46,309 nt of DNA from Opitutaceae bacterium (GCA_026125215.1 JAHCLN010000008.1:1-46309); one strand, 5' to 3'. Positions 7,574 through 16,634 are shown, counted from the stretch's first letter. Program-made: numbers and translations. The notes: a model not told the origin generated them from the sequence alone.

Positions 7574-8857
7574 ATGGACGCGACCGCCTACGCGCAGGAA
7601 ATTGGACGCACCCGGCCGGACTGTGTCGTTTACCGGCCGCGCGCAGAACTGGGTCCGGATGCGGAGAACCAGCAGATCATCGGGCTCGTGACCCCGGGCG
7701 GGCACTGGCTGATGACGTGGACCCAGGCCACGCATGAGAACCATCCCGATCAGCGCGTGGTGGTGAGCCGCAGCGAGGACCGCGGAAAAACTTGGAGCGC
7801 GCCGCAGCCGATTGACGGTGCGACGCCCGCGCAGCAGGCCGGCCCGGAGCGGGGCAAATACCAGGCGAGCTGGCCGTTCTTCATCGCCGTGCCGGCGACC
7901 GGGCGGATCTATCTTTTCTACAACAAAAACATCGGCGTCACCGATGCGCGCGACGACACGACCGGCGTGCTGCGTTTCCGTTATTCCGACGACGACGGGC
8001 GCACCTGGTCCGAGCCATACGACCACCTGCGCATCCGGCGCGGGAAGATCGACCATCCCGACCCGGCGATGCCGGTGAACTTTGTCACCTGCTTCCAAAG
8101 TTTCACCGCGGCGGACGGCGTGCCGATGGCCAGCCTCACGCGCTGGGGCTCGGGCAGCCCGCACCTGCTCAACGTGAACAGCGAGGTGTGGTTTCTCCGC
8201 TTCGAGAACATCCTCACCGAGCGCGACCCGGCGAAGCTCGTGATGACGACCTGGCCGGAAGGCGGCACCGGCCTGCAGGTGCCGCATCCGTTGCGCATGA
8301 GCCAGAGCCTCGCGCAGGAGGCGATGACGGTGTCGTTGCCGGACGGCCGGCTGTTCACCGTCATGCGCACGCTGCAGGGCTGCCTGTTCTGGAGCCAGTC
8401 GCGGGATCACGGCCGCAGCTGGGCCTCACACTGGACCGACTACGACGAAACGTCGCCGTTGCCGGTGTTTCCCCTGCGCTACAGTGACGACGGCCCGCTG
8501 GTGCATTCGCCCATCGTCTGCTGTCCGATCTTCGCCTACGCCCCGGGCAAATACTGCCTCATCTACTATAACAACGACGGCTACATCCCCGGTGCGCGGC
8601 ATCCCACCGATTATCAGGTCAACCGCCGCGACGTGTGGATCGTGTGCGGCCGGTATGTGGACGGGCCCGGCCAGCCGGTCGTGTTTGGCGAGCCGAAGCG
8701 GTTCGCCACGGCGGACGCGGTGAAGCTCGGCCACTACGGCCGGATCGAACCGGTGTGCTACCCGAGTTATTTCCGCGACGACGACGACCACTGGCTCTGG
8801 TATTCGGACCGGAAGCATTTCGTGCTCGGCAAGAAGCTGAACCCCCATCTGGAGTAG
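7574..8857 (+). CDS. BNR/Asp-box sialidase-like protein
   Basis: A 427-residue six-bladed beta-propeller protein of the sialidase superfamily. Three Asp-boxes (SxDxGxxW) are seen: SRSEDRGKTW (65-74), SDDDGRTW (138-145) and SRDHGRSW in the 270s. The spacing fits a propeller. There is no signal peptide or membrane segment, so it should act in the cytoplasm on imported oligosaccharide. Family members include sialidases and other glycan-active or non-catalytic proteins, so the substrate is not assigned. The start is ATG at 7574, 2 bp after the kinase stop; the ROK gene follows after 4 bp. Confidence 0.82.
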   Translation: MDATAYAQEIGRTRPDCVVYRPRAELGPDAENQQIIGLVTPGGHWLMTWTQATHENHPDQRVVVSRSEDRGKTWSAPQPIDGATPAQQAGPERGKYQASWPFFIAVPATGRIYLFYNKNIGVTDARDDTTGVLRFRYSDDDGRTWSEPYDHLRIRRGKIDHPDPAMPVNFVTCFQSFTAADGVPMASLTRWGSGSPHLLNVNSEVWFLRFENILTERDPAKLVMTTWPEGGTGLQVPHPLRMSQSLAQEAMTVSLPDGRLFTVMRTLQGCLFWSQSRDHGRSWASHWTDYDETSPLPVFPLRYSDDGPLVHSPIVCCPIFAYAPGKYCLIYYNNDGYIPGARHPTDYQVNRRDVWIVCGRYVDGPGQPVVFGEPKRFATADAVKLGHYGRIEPVCYPSYFRDDDDHWLWYSDRKHFVLGKKLNPHLE

Positions 8858-8861
8858 CCCT

Positions 8862-9794
8862 GTGAACCTCATCGGCGTGGACATCGGCGGGACCAAGTGC
8901 GCGCTCAGCGTGCCGGACGGCGCGGAGCGGGTGCGCGAGGTCGTGCGTTTCGCCACCACCGACGTGCACGGCACGCGGGAGCGGATTTTTGCGGAGATCG
9001 CGAAGCTCGCGCCGAAACCGGACACCGTCTTCGGTGTGTCCTGCGGCGGCCCGCTGGATGCGAAGCGCGGCCTGATCCTGTCGCCGCCGAACCTGCCGGG
9101 CTGGGACCGGATCGCGATCTGCGACGAGCTCACGCAGCGTTTCGGCGGGCGGGCGTTTTTGATGAACGATGCCAACGCCTGCGCGCTGGCCGAGTGGCAG
9201 TTTGGCGCGGGCCGCGGCTGCCGGAGCATGATCTTCCTCACGATGGGCACGGGGATGGGTGCGGGCCTGATCCTCGACGGGCGGCTCTACGAAGGCGTGA
9301 CCGGCAACGCCGGCGAGGTCGGCCATGTGCGGCTGGCGCCCGACGGCCCCGTCGGCTACCACAAGGCCGGCTCCTTCGAGGGTTTCTGCTCGGGCGGCGG
9401 CATCGCGCAACTGGCGCGGCGGCGCACGGCGGAATTTGCCGGGGCCAGCGCGCTGCAACGACTGGCCCCCGAGCAGCTCACGGCGCGGGCCGTGGGTGAG
9501 GCGGCGGCCGCCGGCGATGCGCTGGCGCTGGCCGTCTGGCACGAAGTGGGGGAGCGGCTGGGCGAGGCGCTCGCCGTCCTCATCGACATCCTCAACCCGG
9601 AGCGGATCGTCATCGGCAGCATCTACCAGCGCTGCGAACGGTTCATCGCCCCGGCCATGCAGGGCGCGATCGCCCGCGAGGCGCTGCCGGACAGCGTGCG
9701 CGACTGCCGGGTGCTGCCGGCGGTGCTGGGCGACGGGATCGGCAGCTACGCCGCGGTGGCGATCGCGCGGTATCACGCCGGCCAAGTTTCATGA
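8862..9794 (+). CDS. ROK-family sugar kinase
   Basis: A 310-residue ROK (repressor/ORF/kinase) protein of the stand-alone kinase type, with no N-terminal helix-turn-helix. The phosphate-1 motif is DIGGTKCAL (8-16). The catalytic Asp lies in MNDANACALAE. NAGEVGH carries the conserved His, but the usual zinc motif CxCGxxGC is replaced by GPVGYHKAGSFEGFCSGGG, leaving one Cys. It probably phosphorylates a hexose or amino sugar released by the sialidase-like or lyase-like proteins. The start is GTG at 8862. Its stop overlaps the next start as ATGA. Confidence 0.9.
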   Translation: MNLIGVDIGGTKCALSVPDGAERVREVVRFATTDVHGTRERIFAEIAKLAPKPDTVFGVSCGGPLDAKRGLILSPPNLPGWDRIAICDELTQRFGGRAFLMNDANACALAEWQFGAGRGCRSMIFLTMGTGMGAGLILDGRLYEGVTGNAGEVGHVRLAPDGPVGYHKAGSFEGFCSGGGIAQLARRRTAEFAGASALQRLAPEQLTARAVGEAAAAGDALALAVWHEVGERLGEALAVLIDILNPERIVIGSIYQRCERFIAPAMQGAIAREALPDSVRDCRVLPAVLGDGIGSYAAVAIARYHAGQVS

Positions 9795-11761
9795 GCACAA
9801 CTTCCCTGCCCGCCGGCCGCCGTCGCGGCCTGTTGTTCGACGAGAGCGATCTGCCGCGCATCCGGGCCAACACCGCCGATCCGCGCTTTGCCGGCTTCTG
9901 GCGCGAACAGCTCGCGGCCGACCTGGCGGCGGACACGAAGTTTCTCCGGGAGGAGCTGCGGTTGACCAACCACGTCGTGCACCTCCTGCGCGCGCAGCGG
10001 ATCCTGGAGCGGGCGTCGTTCATTTACCTCGTCAACCGGGAGCCCGCCCAGCTTGCGCTGGCGAAACTCGCGCTGCGGCGGATGCTCGACTACCCGGAGT
10101 GGGACAGCTTCACCGAGGGCGGCACGCAGGTGCTCGGGATGCAGCGGGCCACCGAGGGCAGCGCCGCACTGCTCCTCGCTCTGGACTGTCTGGGCGATGC
10201 GCTCACGCCCGCCGAGGTCGCGGAGGTCGAGCAGGCCGTGCTCACCAAGGGCGTGCCGGCGTGCCACGCTGCCGTTTACGGGCTGAAATACCCCGACCGC
10301 GTGCGCGGCTGGGAGTGGAACCCGCGCAGCGAGGTGGACGAGTTCCGGCACATCAGCCTCAAGCGCTGGCCGCTCATCCTCAACGCGACCAACCTCAAGA
10401 TCATCCCCACCGCCTGCCTGGGCATCGCGGCCTGCCATTTCCGCGGGCGCGTCGCGGCGGCCGAGGGCTGGCTCGAGCTGGCCCGCTCCAGCGCGAAGTC
10501 CTTTGCCACGATGTATGGCAGCGACGGCGCCTACGACGAGGGCGTGAGTTACTGGGGCTACACCACGCTCTACCTCGCGCTGTTCGCCGAGGTGCTGTGG
10601 CGCACGCAGGGCATCGATGACCGGCAGCTCATCAACTATCCGGGCTCGGTGAGGTATGCGCTGGGCCAGACGATGCCGACAAAACCCAGCGGCCGGAAGG
10701 TGGCCGACTTTCAGCACGTGAAGGGCTTCATGATGGCCACGGTGAAACCGGAATACGACATCGTGAATCTCGGCGACGCCAACGGCGCGGTGGAAGTGTC
10801 GGTCGCGGCCTGGGTGGCGCGCACGCATGACGACCCGGTGGCTCAGTTCGTGGCCCGCGACATCGGCGAGGTGAAGCACTTCCCCGCGCTCGTCTGGTAT
10901 GACGCCGCGCGGCCGGCGTCGCCACCGGAACCGGCCTTGCTCGATCAACGGCTGAGCAACGACATCGTCATCTCCCGCACCGGCTGGGGCGCGGCGGACA
11001 ATGTGCTGGCGCTGCGCAGCGGCGGTCCGGGCAATCATGAGCATGCGGACCGCAACAGCGTTATTTTCAAGGCCTATGGCGAACGGCTGCTGCACGATCC
11101 CTTCCGCGCCGCCTACATGGTGCAGAACCCGCGCTGGATCCTCCGGCTGACCGAGGCGCACAGCGCCGTGCTCGTCGGCGGCCAGGGACACCAATACCAC
11201 GACGGCAGCGAGGGCACCAACGCCTCGTGGGCTTTTGCGCGCGTGATTGATTACCGCACCGGTCCGGGCTGGATGACCGTGACGAGCGACGCGACCGAGG
11301 CCTACCAGTTGGTGAATCCCGCGGTGGTCTGCGTGCACCGCACCTTGGTTTACCTGAAGCCGGATGTCGTGGTGTTTCTCGACCGGGTGGCGCTGAAAGA
11401 GGCGGCCTCGGTGGAGGTGCGCTTCCAGGCCAACCACGAGGATTTTGCGGCGGAGCTGGCGGCGGACGGAAACGAATTCACCATCCGGCGGCCCTTTGCC
11501 TCGCTGCACGGTTGGGTGGCGGCTGCGGGAGTTTTCACCGTCCGTCCCGACCGGCTGCCCTTGGAGGAAAAGGACGGCGTGTATCCCTTCATCGAGGTCG
11601 CATCGGGGCCAGCCCGGGATCACGAAATTCTCACGGTCTGCACCGCAGCCCCGGTCGCACGGGAGCACGGGGCAATTACCATGACGCCGACGGCAAATGG
11701 TTGGCATGTTGTCGGCGTTCATGCCGGGCAGAAAGTCCATGCGGATATAAACAGAATTTAA
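9791..11761 (+). CDS. heparinase II/III-like polysaccharide lyase
   Basis: A 656-residue protein with an alpha/alpha-toroid N-terminal half and a beta-sandwich C-terminal half, as in heparinase II/III-type lyases that cleave uronic-acid glycans by beta-elimination. YDEGVSYWGYT (about 246-256) matches the toroid catalytic region. GNHEHADRNSVIFKAYG (about 412-428) is the characteristic motif of the C-terminal domain. No signal peptide is present, so it probably works inside the cell on oligosaccharides, like oligo-alginate or oligo-heparin lyases of this fold. ATG at 9791 overlaps the ROK stop by 4 nt. The exact polysaccharide-lyase family is not assignable by eye. Confidence 0.85.
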   Translation: MSTTSLPAGRRRGLLFDESDLPRIRANTADPRFAGFWREQLAADLAADTKFLREELRLTNHVVHLLRAQRILERASFIYLVNREPAQLALAKLALRRMLDYPEWDSFTEGGTQVLGMQRATEGSAALLLALDCLGDALTPAEVAEVEQAVLTKGVPACHAAVYGLKYPDRVRGWEWNPRSEVDEFRHISLKRWPLILNATNLKIIPTACLGIAACHFRGRVAAAEGWLELARSSAKSFATMYGSDGAYDEGVSYWGYTTLYLALFAEVLWRTQGIDDRQLINYPGSVRYALGQTMPTKPSGRKVADFQHVKGFMMATVKPEYDIVNLGDANGAVEVSVAAWVARTHDDPVAQFVARDIGEVKHFPALVWYDAARPASPPEPALLDQRLSNDIVISRTGWGAADNVLALRSGGPGNHEHADRNSVIFKAYGERLLHDPFRAAYMVQNPRWILRLTEAHSAVLVGGQGHQYHDGSEGTNASWAFARVIDYRTGPGWMTVTSDATEAYQLVNPAVVCVHRTLVYLKPDVVVFLDRVALKEAASVEVRFQANHEDFAAELAADGNEFTIRRPFASLHGWVAAAGVFTVRPDRLPLEEKDGVYPFIEVASGPARDHEILTVCTAAPVAREHGAITMTPTANGWHVVGVHAGQKVHADINRI

Positions 11762-11859
11762 CTGCGATTGCCTTCATCTTGCCGGCCAGCACTTGCAGAT
11801 ATGCACCCGTCCTGCCCGGATGATTCGACAACTGGCAGGTAGACAGACATTCCAAAACC

Positions 11860-12681
11860 ATGGCCACCTTGAAAATCCCCGCCAGTTACTACCAGCAGTT
11901 CGATGCCGACTACCGCCGGGCCGTGCCCGCCGAGGGCTACGGCGGCTGGAAAAAAGCGCGCATCGGGCTCGCCCCGCGGCACACCGCGCTGGTGGTCATG
12001 CATGCGTGGGAGTGCGGGACGATGGAGCAGTGGCCCGGCTGGCGGCGCTGCGTGGAATATCATCCGCGGGCGCTGAAGATTTTGGCGGAAGTTTTTCCGC
12101 CGCTGCTCGGCGCGGTGCGGGCCTCGCCCCTGCCCGTGTTTCACGTGGTCGGCGGGCGCGACTACTACTCCCACCTGCCGGGCTACAAAAGCACGGTGAA
12201 GCTCGCCGGGCCTTCGCCGAAGCCCAAGCCCGTGGTGAAGGATGCGGTTTGCCGGCGGCTGGACAAATTTCGTGCGAACAACGTCTTTGTCGGCCGGCGA
12301 AACTGGCCCGATGTGCGGAAGGGTTTCAAGCGACTCGACTTTGCGCCCGCGGCGCGCCCGCTGGCCGGCGAGCCGGTCGCCGAGGACGGCCATCAGCTCG
12401 CGGCACTCTGCCACGCCCACGGGATCAACCACCTCGTCTATGTCGGGTTCGCGATCAACTGGTGTCTGCTCATGTCGCCCGGCGGCATGGTGGACATGAC
12501 GCGTTACGGTGTCATGTGCTCGACGATCCGCGAGGCGGTCACGGCGGTGGAGAACAGGGAGACGGCGCGCGAAGAGCGCGAGAAACAGCAGGCGCTCTGG
12601 CGCGTGGCGATCAACTCGGGCTTCGTGTTTGGCGCGAAGGATTTCATCAGGGCCATGAAATCGCTGGCGCCCAAGGCCTGA
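11860..12681 (+). CDS. isochorismatase-like cysteine hydrolase-fold protein
   Basis: A 273-residue protein with the isochorismatase-like alpha/beta fold. The first strand ALVVMHAWE (44-52) and HGINHLVYVGFAINWCLL are diagnostic, with the candidate nucleophile C202 and a Lys near 136. The strand-1 catalytic Asp of the family is replaced by His48, so activity may be altered. Family enzymes hydrolyse C-N or vinyl-ether bonds. It lies 98 bp after the lyase gene with its own possible promoter, at the end of the sugar cluster. A role in the same pathway is only suggested by position. Confidence 0.7.
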   Translation: MATLKIPASYYQQFDADYRRAVPAEGYGGWKKARIGLAPRHTALVVMHAWECGTMEQWPGWRRCVEYHPRALKILAEVFPPLLGAVRASPLPVFHVVGGRDYYSHLPGYKSTVKLAGPSPKPKPVVKDAVCRRLDKFRANNVFVGRRNWPDVRKGFKRLDFAPAARPLAGEPVAEDGHQLAALCHAHGINHLVYVGFAINWCLLMSPGGMVDMTRYGVMCSTIREAVTAVENRETAREEREKQQALWRVAINSGFVFGAKDFIRAMKSLAPKA

Positions 12682-12825
12682 TGTTTGGCCGCAGTGAGGG
12701 AAAGGGAGAACCATGGTCCCGCTTTTGACTCTCCCTGCCGCAAGCCTTCGGTGGCCGATGCACCCGGGCGTCACGGTCCGCCCGGTTCAACTTGTCGTCC
12801 GCCTCTGCCGGGGCGGCTTCGCGGC

Positions 12826-13302
12826 ATGAACAAGCGCGACATCTTCGAGCGCATCCTCCTCAAGCTTTCCGCGGAGCTGGCGGCCATCACCCGGGCGGCC
12901 CGCGCGACGCATGCCGAGGCAACCGACGAGGAGAACAAGGCCGAGGACAAATACGACACCCGCGGCTTGGAAGCCTCCTATCTGGCGCACGGCCAGTCCA
13001 AGGCCGCCGAGGAGGCCGCACAGGCCGTTGCCCAGTTTTCCGCCCTGCCGGTCCGCGACTTTGCCCCGGGCGAACCCATCAGCCTGGGGGCCTTGGTGCG
13101 ACTCGAGGGCCGAGGCATCAGCCATTACTTCATCGGTCCCCGGGCCGGCGGCACCGAAATCGAATCCGACGGTGGCCCGGTGCTCGTCATCACGCCGCAA
13201 TCGCCGCTCGGCCGTCAGCTCATGGGCCGCCGGCAAGGCGACACGCTCCAGCTCGAATTCGGCGGCAAGCGCAGCGAATTCCGCGTAGCCTCCGTGACCT
13301 GA
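12826..13302 (+). CDS. GreA/GreB-family transcription factor-like protein
   Basis: A 158-residue protein whose C-terminal half has the GreA/GreB FKBP-like domain, seen in SPLGRQLMGRRQGDTLQLEF (about 127-146). The N-terminal part is helical and charged (about 1-70) but lacks an obvious match to the GreA coiled-coil tip. It would bind RNA polymerase at the secondary channel, as for the Gre/Rnk group, though backtrack-cleavage activity cannot be inferred. ATG at 12826 starts the conserved region; a longer frame upstream is not supported. It appears monocistronic. Confidence 0.75.
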   Translation: MNKRDIFERILLKLSAELAAITRAARATHAEATDEENKAEDKYDTRGLEASYLAHGQSKAAEEAAQAVAQFSALPVRDFAPGEPISLGALVRLEGRGISHYFIGPRAGGTEIESDGGPVLVITPQSPLGRQLMGRRQGDTLQLEFGGKRSEFRVASVT

Positions 13303-13401
13303 GCCGGAGTTCACACCCGGCCCGGGGGGGGGTTGACCGCGCCCGCCAAATCAAGCCCCGTCCCGCCGGCTGCCGTTTAATCTGAACCGCCCCAAACCGC
13401 G

Positions 13402-14499
13402 CTACGATTGCGCGGCTTCGGTGAGCAGCGTGGCGTCGGTGGCTCGGTCGCCCTCGTTTTGCGGGAGCGGCGGCACGAAGACGTAGCCGGGCTCGGCCCG
13501 CTGTCTTTTCAGGATGGCCTGGATGTCCTTCCACGTGGCCCAGAGGCCGTGCGTGGCGGGAGGCAGGTCGTGTTTGATGGCCGCGCGCAGCCGGGGCAGG
13601 TTGTAGAACGGCACGGCCGGGAACATGTGGTGTTCCACGTGATACTGCATGTTCCAGTAAAAAAAGGCCGGCAGCCAACCGCAGGTGTAGGTGCGGGTGT
13701 TGAGCCGGAAGTCGGGCACGTCGGAGGAAAGGCCGACATGCTGCGGGGCGCCGCAGAGCATGACCAGCCAGCCGCCGTAGAAGGTGCCGAGGTTGACGAT
13801 GACGATGAGGAACCAGTGGCCGGTGAGCACGAACAGCGCGGCGAGGGCGAGGTGGCCGAAGAAGACCACGCGGGCCCAGCCGATCAGCTCGCGGCGCGTT
13901 TTGGCGTCCGTCTCCGGCACGACGCGGCGCAGCCATTCGGACCGGAAGAAACCGTCGTGGCCGAGGTTGCCGCGGGAGGCGGCGGCCATGAAGCGGATGT
14001 TTTTCCAGATCCAGGTGGGGCTGAAGGTGAGGGTGGTCAGCACAAACTTGAAACCGTGCCAGTCGAGCCCGAGCGGTTGCACGATCTCGCCGTCGTGGTC
14101 GCGGTGCACGGTCACCTGGTGGTGCCGGATGTGGCTGGCCCGGTAGCCGGTGTAGTCGAACCAGCCGAGAAAGGCGTAGATTTTCAGGAAAAAGGTGTTC
14201 CAAAACTGGGTCGCGAAGGGGGTCTTGTGGCAGAGCTCGTGGCAGGCGATGCCGCCGAGGAAGCTGCCGTTGGTGCCGTGGGCCAGGAGCGCGAGCAGGA
14301 GCAGCGGCAGCATCCACGGCCAGTTGGCGGCGGTAAGGTGGAGGAATGCGAGGTAGGCGAGCGTGCCCGTGAGCGCGTAAAGCCCGAGCTGGGGGATGAC
14401 CTGGAGGAAGGCCCGCGCGTCGCTCTTGCGCATGAGTTCGCTCATGAGGGCCTTGTCCACTTTGCAGCGATACCAGTTGATCTTGATCGATTCGGTCAT
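13402..14499 (-). CDS. membrane fatty acid desaturase
   Basis: A 365-residue integral membrane di-iron desaturase inserting double bonds into acyl chains or a related hydroxylation target. The three histidine boxes are present: HELCH (87-91), HIRHH (123-127) and QYHVEHH (about 284-290). Hydrophobic segments lie around 33-55, 62-80, 205-225 and 228-245. The order and spacing match the PF00487 family. The Ala/Gln-rich C-terminal tail is not conserved. It has no close operon partner; the toxin-antitoxin pair lies upstream on the same strand after 21 bp. Confidence 0.92.
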   Translation of the reverse strand: MTESIKINWYRCKVDKALMSELMRKSDARAFLQVIPQLGLYALTGTLAYLAFLHLTAANWPWMLPLLLLALLAHGTNGSFLGGIACHELCHKTPFATQFWNTFFLKIYAFLGWFDYTGYRASHIRHHQVTVHRDHDGEIVQPLGLDWHGFKFVLTTLTFSPTWIWKNIRFMAAASRGNLGHDGFFRSEWLRRVVPETDAKTRRELIGWARVVFFGHLALAALFVLTGHWFLIVIVNLGTFYGGWLVMLCGAPQHVGLSSDVPDFRLNTRTYTCGWLPAFFYWNMQYHVEHHMFPAVPFYNLPRLRAAIKHDLPPATHGLWATWKDIQAILKRQRAEPGYVFVPPLPQNEGDRATDATLLTEAAQS

Positions 14500-14520
14500 G
14501 GGGCGGGGAGGAGCTTCAGG

Positions 14521-14853
14521 TCAGAATCTGAACAATTGCACAAGTTGCCGCCGGATTGCATCGAGGATCGCGGGTCGCAGACGGCCGGCTTCACGGACCA
14601 TCAGGCTTTCATGGGCGGTGAAGAGTTTGCCGGGTCGGACGTAGCTGACCCGGGCCAGGGAACCGCTGCTAAAATCGCCGCCGGTCACTTTGACGGCCCG
14701 TGGGTCGGAGTATGGGTTGCTCGTTATCTGGCAAAGAATCCAATCTCCTAGGCTGGCATCGGCGAGCACCAGTGCCGGTCGCAGCTTGGTCTGACTGAGA
14801 TCGGAGAAAGGAAAAGGAACGAGCACTACCGTCCCGGCTGCAAGTGAGCCCAT
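14521..14853 (-). CDS. PemK/MazF-like endoribonuclease toxin
   Basis: A 110-residue protein of the MazF/PemK family. The N-terminal beta-barrel GTVVLVPFPFSDLSQTKLRP is typical (7-26), with LRPALVLA and ICQITSNPYSD following. LSMVREAGRLRP-type residues near 85 match the family's C-terminal region. Such toxins cleave mRNA and inhibit translation. Its start overlaps the upstream antitoxin gene by 28 nt, the usual coupling of this module. Confidence 0.88.
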   Translation of the reverse strand: MGSLAAGTVVLVPFPFSDLSQTKLRPALVLADASLGDWILCQITSNPYSDPRAVKVTGGDFSSGSLARVSYVRPGKLFTAHESLMVREAGRLRPAILDAIRRQLVQLFRF

Positions 14854-15059
14854 GCGGCGTCCTCCTCCGTTCGCAGCCAGTCTTTGGCCAGACTGGCCTG
14901 ACTGAGCTTCGCGCTGGAATGATCGGCCGCCGGGCTGCCTGAGTCGACCAACACGGTAAGCACGGCTTTGGCCGGCCTCTTCAAACGCAGCCGCCGCTTG
15001 AGCCGGACCGAGCCGTCGGGCTGGACGGTGGCTTCGATGCTTTGCAGGGTGGGCGGCAT
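14826..15059 (-). CDS. antitoxin partner of the MazF-like toxin
   Basis: A 77-residue protein starting at ATG 15059. The N-terminal part (IEATVQPDGSVRL) resembles a small beta-rich antitoxin DNA-binding region. The C-terminal tail LAKDWLRTEEDAAWAHLQPG is typical of antitoxins preceding MazF toxins; this tail would wrap the toxin. It overlaps the toxin start by 28 nt, so the pair is translationally coupled. Autoregulation is expected from the family, but no operator was identified. Confidence 0.75.
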   Translation of the reverse strand: MPPTLQSIEATVQPDGSVRLKRRLRLKRPAKAVLTVLVDSGSPAADHSSAKLSQASLAKDWLRTEEDAAWAHLQPGR

Positions 15060-15112
15060 GCGCAGAGAGTTATCCGGAGGCTGCGCCAAGGCAAGCGCGG
15101 GCTGTCTTGGCT

Positions 15113-16408
15113 TCAAATCAGCATCCCGGCAATGGCGGCGGCCATGAAGCAGGCGAGGCTGCCGCCGAGCAGGGCCTTGAGGCCGAGGGTGGCGAGGTTG
15201 GTGCGCTGGCCGGAGGCGATGGCGCCGATGCCGCCGATCTGGATGCCGATGCTCACGATGTTGGCGAAGCCGGCGAGGGCGTAGGTCATGATGATCAGCG
15301 TGCGCGGGTCGGTGTAGGCGCCGCTGTTCTTCAGCTCGCTCATCTGGATGAAGGCCACGAACTCGTTGAGCACCGTGCGCGTGCCGAGCAGCGCGCCCGA
15401 CTGGAGGAGCTGGCCGTGGTCGATGCCCATCAGCCAGGCGACGGGCGCGAACAGCAGGCCGAGGATGAATTCGAGCGAGAACTTCCCGAACACGCCGTCC
15501 GTGGCCGAGGCAACCCACGCGTTGAGCCCGAACAGTTCGCCGACCCACTCGCCGAGCCCGTAGTTGACCATCGCGACCAGCGCGGTGAACACGATGAGCA
15601 TGCCGCCCACGTTGACCGCGAGCTTGATGCCGTCGGTCGTGCCGAGGCAGATGGCGTCGAGCAGGTTGGCGCCGATCTTGTCGCGGCTGACTTCCATGGC
15701 GGTGTTGATGGGCTCGGTCTGGGGCAGGAGGATTTTGGCGATGACGAGCGCCGCAGGCGCGGAGATGACGCACTTGGTGATGAGGTGCGTGGCGAAGAGG
15801 ACCTGCTGCTGCGGATCGTCACCGCCGAGGAAGGCGATGAAGGCGATGAGCACCGCGCCCGCGACCGTGGCCATGCCGCCGACCATGACGGCGAGGATCT
15901 CGGAGCGCGTCATGGCGTTGAGGTAGGGCTTGATGAGCAGCGGTGCCTCGGTCTGCCCGAGGAAGATGTTGGCCGAGGCGCTCAGGCTTTCGGCGCCGGA
16001 GAGCTTCATGGTGCGGGTCATGACCCAGGCGAACAGCCAGACGACCTTTTGGAGGATGCCCAGGTAGTAGAGCATCGAGGTCAGCGCGGAGAAGAAGATG
16101 ATGGAGGGCAGGATGCCGATGGCGAAGACCACGCCGTGCTTGGTCTCGTCGATGAGCGAGCCGAAGAGAAACCCCGTGCCGGCCTTGGTGAAGGCGAGCA
16201 GCTCGACGAAGAACCGGCCCACGCCCTCGATGGCCCAGCGGACCGGCCCGACGTGGAGCACGAGGGCCGCGAACACGAATTGCAGCAGCAGTCCCATGCC
16301 GACCAGCCGCCAGTCGATGGCCCGGCGGTTGGCGCTGCAGGCGACGGCGATGCCCAGGAAAACCGCGAGCCCGAGCAGGCCGCGGAGTGTTTGGATGACG
16401 AGGTCCAT
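15113..16408 (-). CDS. nupC: concentrative nucleoside transporter (CNT/NupC family)
   Basis: A 431-residue inner-membrane cation-coupled nucleoside transporter. GQTEAPLLIKPY is the hallmark CNT substrate-binding motif. The gate-domain order (N-terminal hydrophobic helices, VVFAIGILPSIIFFSALTS, the QTE motif, then NEFVAFIQMSEL and ALAGFANIVSIGIQIGGIG) matches NupC-type carriers. Numerous hydrophobic helices cover the whole length. ATG at 16408 is preferred to an upstream frame extension that begins with a basic, non-conserved stretch. No nucleoside catabolic gene is adjacent. Confidence 0.93.
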   Translation of the reverse strand: MDLVIQTLRGLLGLAVFLGIAVACSANRRAIDWRLVGMGLLLQFVFAALVLHVGPVRWAIEGVGRFFVELLAFTKAGTGFLFGSLIDETKHGVVFAIGILPSIIFFSALTSMLYYLGILQKVVWLFAWVMTRTMKLSGAESLSASANIFLGQTEAPLLIKPYLNAMTRSEILAVMVGGMATVAGAVLIAFIAFLGGDDPQQQVLFATHLITKCVISAPAALVIAKILLPQTEPINTAMEVSRDKIGANLLDAICLGTTDGIKLAVNVGGMLIVFTALVAMVNYGLGEWVGELFGLNAWVASATDGVFGKFSLEFILGLLFAPVAWLMGIDHGQLLQSGALLGTRTVLNEFVAFIQMSELKNSGAYTDPRTLIIMTYALAGFANIVSIGIQIGGIGAIASGQRTNLATLGLKALLGGSLACFMAAAIAGMLI

Positions 16409-16487
16409 GGAAGGGTGGGGCGAAGGCGGAGATTGGGCGGATTTTTTCCGGGAGCGAGTAACTATTTTGCGACCCGGGCGTCTGGGC

Positions 16488-16634
16488 ATGTATCTCGTGG
16501 ATTTGCCGCTCTACCAATGTCTCATGATCGCCGGCGGCCTGGCGGGAGTGCTGGTGCTGGGCGTCCTCATTGTGATCGGCCTGGTGGTGTGGCTGGGCGG
16601 CGGCGCCGGCCGGCGCGGCGAAAAACGCCGTTGA
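16488..16634 (+). CDS. small single-span membrane protein (hypothetical)
   Basis: A 48-residue frame starting at ATG 16488. It has one long hydrophobic segment (about 11-37, rich in G, V, L, I) followed by a basic end GRRGEKRR, giving a plausible single-pass topology with a cytoplasmic tail. It sits between divergent nupC and the carbonic anhydrase gene, 39 bp before the latter. No family is recognised, so support is limited to composition and position. Confidence 0.4.
   Translation: MYLVDLPLYQCLMIAGGLAGVLVLGVLIVIGLVVWLGGGAGRRGEKRR

Noticed and set aside
13324..13332. Run of nine G, possible phase-variable tract
   Set aside because: It lies in a convergent intergenic spacer with no frame or promoter to switch.
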